From DATCZB01 sp035513215 (GTDB lineage: Bacteria > Pseudomonadota > Gammaproteobacteria > Steroidobacterales > Rariloculaceae), in assembly GCA_035513215.1 (NCBI GenBank), contig DATKCK010000047.1, positions 1 to 60,175 of the forward strand: a stretch of 60,175 nucleotides of DNA, written 5' to 3'. A program made the position numbers and the translations under genes. Of this stretch, positions 57,587-60,175 are shown piece after piece; positions within the stretch are counted from its first letter, which is position 1, and each line of letters begins with the position of its first letter. The notes beneath the pieces are model-generated. The model saw only the letters and a program-made list of their open reading frames with translations. It did no database searches and was not told where the DNA came from.

Positions 57587-58147
57587 TTACGGCGCGCGCG
57601 GCGGCGCGAGCTCGAAGCTCCGCCGATGCAGTCGGTCGCCGAGCGGCGAGAGGTCCCAGTTGCCGGCATTCGCCCAGAGCTCGAAACGCAGCGGCGCTTC
57701 GATCGGTTCGGGCGCAGTCCACTCGAGCTGCCAGCGGGCGCGGCCGGGCTCGGCCGGTGTCGCGCCGTCGAAAGTCGAGCGGGCGAGCGCGCCGTTCGTC
57801 TCCGTCTGCGTGTCGAGCGCCTCGAGCGCGCCGGGCGATCCCGTGACGGCAGCGATACGCAGCAGGAAGCCGGCGTTCTGTAGCTCAGGATCCGCGAGCG
57901 TGATCGACAGCGCATAGGCCCGGCCTGGTATCGGCTTTCGGGGCAGGCCCTCGATGGCGAGCCCTTCGGATTCGGTCATGACGGGCGCGCCGAGATGACA
58001 GGCGAGACAGCCTTCGGGGTTGTCGGCCGTCTCCCATTCAGCACCGTCGGGCGAGGCCGGCGCGGGCGCCGCGAGAAACGCAGCAAGCAGCGACGCGGCG
58101 CCGATCAGAGCGATCGGTGCCGCGTGACTTTCGGACGGTCCTGTCAA
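57587..58147 (-). CDS. Exported haem-c protein with DOMON/reelin-like domain
   Basis: 186 aa from a TTG at 58147 that overlaps the Vgb-like gene stop (TTGA). The leader contains PIALIGAASLLAAFLAAPAPASP. One haem-c motif, CLACH, appears near residue 44 (NPEGCLACHLGAP). The rest is a beta-rich domain (RAYALSITLADPELQNAGFLLRIAAVTGSPGALEALD ... WQLEWTAPEPIEAPLRFELWANAGNWD) like reelin/DOMON-type modules, which bind haem or sugars. It would carry electrons for an extracytoplasmic enzyme. Coupled to the propeller protein upstream; partner role inferred. Confidence 0.72.
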   Translation of the reverse strand: MTGPSESHAAPIALIGAASLLAAFLAAPAPASPDGAEWETADNPEGCLACHLGAPVMTESEGLAIEGLPRKPIPGRAYALSITLADPELQNAGFLLRIAAVTGSPGALEALDTQTETNGALARSTFDGATPAEPGRARWQLEWTAPEPIEAPLRFELWANAGNWDLSPLGDRLHRRSFELAPPRAP

Positions 58148-59178
58148 GAGCCGGGTATGACGACGGCGCGGCCGATGTTCTCGGTATCGGTGCCGAACCA
58201 GACCGTTCCCGTCTCTTCCTCGTAGTCCATGTGCCGGACGGAGCGTGCGCCCGACGGAATCTCGGTGATCGAGACGATCTCTTCCTTGCCGGTGTCGAAG
58301 CCGATGAAGAGATTCGGCTGCGGCCCGGTCGCGACGACCCAGACGCGGTCGAGCTCGTCGAGCGCCATGCCGTACGGGAGCGAGCCGCGTTGCGACTCGC
58401 CCGCGGGCAGCGGAAACTCGTCCCATCGGTCGCTCGCGGGATCGTGCATGCCGAGCGTGCCGCGGCCCCAGTCGGCGTACCAGATGCGGCCGTCGCTCGT
58501 GATCTCGAGCCGCCTCGGCCGCGCGTCCTCCCACGGAATCTCGACCTCGGTCAGCGCCATCGAATCGGGATCGATCCGGATCAGCTTGTTCGATCCGAGC
58601 TCGACGACCCAGGGCATGCCGTCGGGCGCGATCCTGATGCCGTAGGGACGCGACTGCGGCGTCGGCACGTTGACGACCTCGACCGCGTGGTCGCTGAGCC
58701 TCAAACGGCCGACCTGGTTGCCCTGCTGCACGGTGAAGAAGATGTTCTCCTCGGCCTCGTCGAAGACGAGCGTGTGCGGGTCGGGCGCGCCCGGCACCTC
58801 GATCGTCGTGAACTCCTCGGCGTCCGGATCGTAGTAGCCGATCAGCTCGCCGACGCGGTTGCCCGTGTACCAGACGTGCCCATTCGACTGCACGATCGTG
58901 TTGTGCGGTCCCGTGCCGTCCGGCAGGTCGACCTTGAGGAAATCACCGGTCGACGGCGTGAACCGGCCGAGGTAATGTCCCTGCTGGCCGACGAACCAGA
59001 TCTCGTCGGGACCGGCCGCGTACGGGTCGCGGCCCCGGCCCTGCCAGGGCGTCGGCCACTCGTCGATCTGAACCGGATTGAGCTCCTGGGCTTGCGATGG
59101 CGCGGGCGCGAACGCGAGGAACGTCGTCACGGTCGCGACGGCCACCAAGGCGGCGAAGGCCTTCATTTCCTTTCTCAT
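58144..59178 (-). CDS. Vgb-like beta-propeller protein (virginiamycin B lyase family)
   Basis: 344 aa from ATG at 59178 after AGGGGAA. The leader is RKEMKAFAALVAVATVTTFLAF. The blades follow the lyase pattern: ADSIWFVGQQGHYLGRFTPSTGDFLKVDLPDGTGPHNTIVQSNGHVWYTGNRVGELIGYYDPD, then DGMPWVVELGSNKLIRIDPDSMALTEVEIP and DGRIWYADWGRGTLGMHDPASDRW. This is a seven-blade propeller with Vgb similarity; the Vgb catalytic residues were not individually checked. Antibiotic resistance cannot be inferred: most family members in non-producers act on other substrates or only bind. Cotranscribed with the haem protein. Confidence 0.82.
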   Translation of the reverse strand: MRKEMKAFAALVAVATVTTFLAFAPAPSQAQELNPVQIDEWPTPWQGRGRDPYAAGPDEIWFVGQQGHYLGRFTPSTGDFLKVDLPDGTGPHNTIVQSNGHVWYTGNRVGELIGYYDPDAEEFTTIEVPGAPDPHTLVFDEAEENIFFTVQQGNQVGRLRLSDHAVEVVNVPTPQSRPYGIRIAPDGMPWVVELGSNKLIRIDPDSMALTEVEIPWEDARPRRLEITSDGRIWYADWGRGTLGMHDPASDRWDEFPLPAGESQRGSLPYGMALDELDRVWVVATGPQPNLFIGFDTGKEEIVSITEIPSGARSVRHMDYEEETGTVWFGTDTENIGRAVVIPGS

Positions 59179-59204
59179 GTGAGTTCCCCTGATGAATGCT
59201 GTCG

Positions 59205-60155
59205 TCAAGCTTGAGGCAAGGCGTCGATGAAGTCGATCATGCGCTGCTGCTCGGCGGCGTCGGGCAGGCGGCCATGGGCCGCGCCCATGTTGTCGAGCAT
59301 GTGGCGCGCCTGGCTCGTCGCGGGCGTCACGGTCGTCACGGCCGGATGCGCGGCGGCGAACTTCAGGAAGAATTGCGCCCAGCTCTCGACGCCGAACTCG
59401 CGCGCGAACTCGGGTACCTCGCGATCGCCGACGCGGTCGAAGAGCCGCGTCCGGCCGAGCGGCACGTAAACCAGAACGCCGATGCCGCGGTCCATCGCGA
59501 CCGGGAAGACCTCCTCGGCGGCCGTCGTGTTGTCGACGGCGTAGTCGATGCCGATGAAATCGAGCGGCTCATTCTGCATCCACTCGACGAGCTCGCCGTA
59601 TTGGCCGGGGAAAGTCGTCGTTGCGCCGATGTAGCGGACCCTGCCTTCCTGCTTCAGCTCCTTCAAAATGCCGAACTGCGTCGGCATGTCGCCGAGGTTG
59701 TGCACCTGGATCAGATCGATCGGGTCGGCGCCGATCAGATTAAAGGAGTTCTCGATCTGCACGCGTGCCGCGGCCTCGTCGGCGCCGCCGCCGCGGCCGG
59801 CGACGTTGACCTTCGTCGCCCAGAACAGTCTCTCGGTCGCGTCGAGCTCGGCGATGATCTGCCCCGCGACTTCCTCGGAGCTGCCGCGGCCGTAGCTCGG
59901 CGCCGTGTCGAACACCGTGCCGCCCGCATCGAGCATCGCTCGGAACACTTCGCGCAAGGGGTCGAGCTCGCCGGCCGAGGCGTTCTGGCTGAAGCTCGCG
60001 GAGCTGCCGAGGCCGATGATCGGAAGCTGTTCCCCAGTGCTCGGGATGGCCCGCGTGATGAGATCGCCCGATTGCGCGCTCAACAGGCGCGGCAGCAGCG
60101 CGGAGGCTGCGCAGCTCGTGGCGGTCAGGGTCAGGCAGTCACGGCGAGTCAGCAT
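59205..60155 (-). CDS. Tat-exported aldo/keto reductase
   Basis: 316 aa from ATG at 60155 with GGAGA upstream. The leader LTRRDCLTLTATSCAASALLPRLLSA is twin-arginine. The AKR fold is visible: QLPIIGLGSSASF, GGTVFDTAPSYGRGSSEEVAGQII (Asp and Tyr of the tetrad), LFWATKVN (Lys), and DLIQVHNLGD (His). It reduces a carbonyl with NADPH, which is unexpected in the periplasm unless a cofactor is bound during Tat export. It lies 26 bp upstream of the Vgb-like gene, so the three genes at 57.6-60.2 kb form one unit. Confidence 0.87.
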   Translation of the reverse strand: MLTRRDCLTLTATSCAASALLPRLLSAQSGDLITRAIPSTGEQLPIIGLGSSASFSQNASAGELDPLREVFRAMLDAGGTVFDTAPSYGRGSSEEVAGQIIAELDATERLFWATKVNVAGRGGGADEAAARVQIENSFNLIGADPIDLIQVHNLGDMPTQFGILKELKQEGRVRYIGATTTFPGQYGELVEWMQNEPLDFIGIDYAVDNTTAAEEVFPVAMDRGIGVLVYVPLGRTRLFDRVGDREVPEFAREFGVESWAQFFLKFAAAHPAVTTVTPATSQARHMLDNMGAAHGRLPDAAEQQRMIDFIDALPQA

Positions 60156-60175
60156 CGGGGTCTCCTTTATTGTTG

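Noticed and set aside
58144..59178. Vgb-like gene as streptogramin resistance
   Set aside because: The family is broad, the gene has a periplasmic leader, and the Vgb active-site residues were not verified.

Overview
The window reads as chromosome of a GC-rich, Gram-negative proteobacterium. I favour an uncultured gammaproteobacterium because of the TonB-dependent receptor, the Tat-signal enzymes, the ECF sigma unit and the DUF1592/DUF1552 and DUF6152 families. The sequence alone does not fix the genus. No rRNA, tRNA, CRISPR array, prophage or intact transposase was seen.

Layout. 1-2.4 kb: RibD-C-like reductase (cut by the window edge), flavin reductase, GNAT. 2.4-5.1 kb: DUF4097 protein, then a small accessory patch with a MNT-type nucleotidyltransferase and its 55-aa partner, a decayed RelE/HigA-type toxin-antitoxin pair and a broken tyrosine recombinase. 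5.3-11.7 kb: TonB-dependent receptor and a large multi-module lipoprotein. 12-21.3 kb: periplasmic redox genes, namely a two-subunit molybdenum hydroxylase, a DUF6152 protein, an MBL hydrolase and an operon of Tat protein + vanillyl-alcohol-oxidase/p-cresol-methylhydroxylase-like flavoprotein + cytochrome c. 21.3-23 kb: an RNA-binding cluster (two RRM proteins, a cold-shock protein, small basic protein). 23-35 kb: an ArsR/AHSA1 unit with a palindromic operator, a CmcJ-like oxygenase, a CaiB-type CoA transferase/racemase, an ECF sigma operon, an acyl-CoA ligase and a LigM-like O-demethylase. 35-41 kb: amidohydrolase, M48 peptidase, NRDE protein, VapBC, esterase. 41.6-48 kb: an MBL - DUF1592 - DUF1552 - ankyrin block. 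48-60 kb: small secreted proteins, an M16 peptidase - carboxylesterase - holin-like operon, a uppS operon, a Vgb-like propeller with a haem protein, and a Tat aldo/keto reductase.

Functionally the window leans to periplasmic oxidation and hydrolysis of aromatic and ester substrates (LigM, VAO/PCMH-like flavocytochrome, Mo hydroxylase, several esterases), feeding CoA chemistry (ligase, CaiB). Substrates are inferred, not shown.

The most unusual layer is a dispersed REP-like repeat with the palindromic core GGGGTC-A-GACCCC, usually followed by ATTCAGGTT or TTTCAGGTT. It occurs in seven clusters. It forms a 44-bp-arm hairpin inside an operon, lies next to a gene whose 5' end is missing, brackets a small secreted-protein gene, and in one place is read in frame as the N-terminal extension of a Tat-exported carboxylesterase. 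No cognate transposase is present here.
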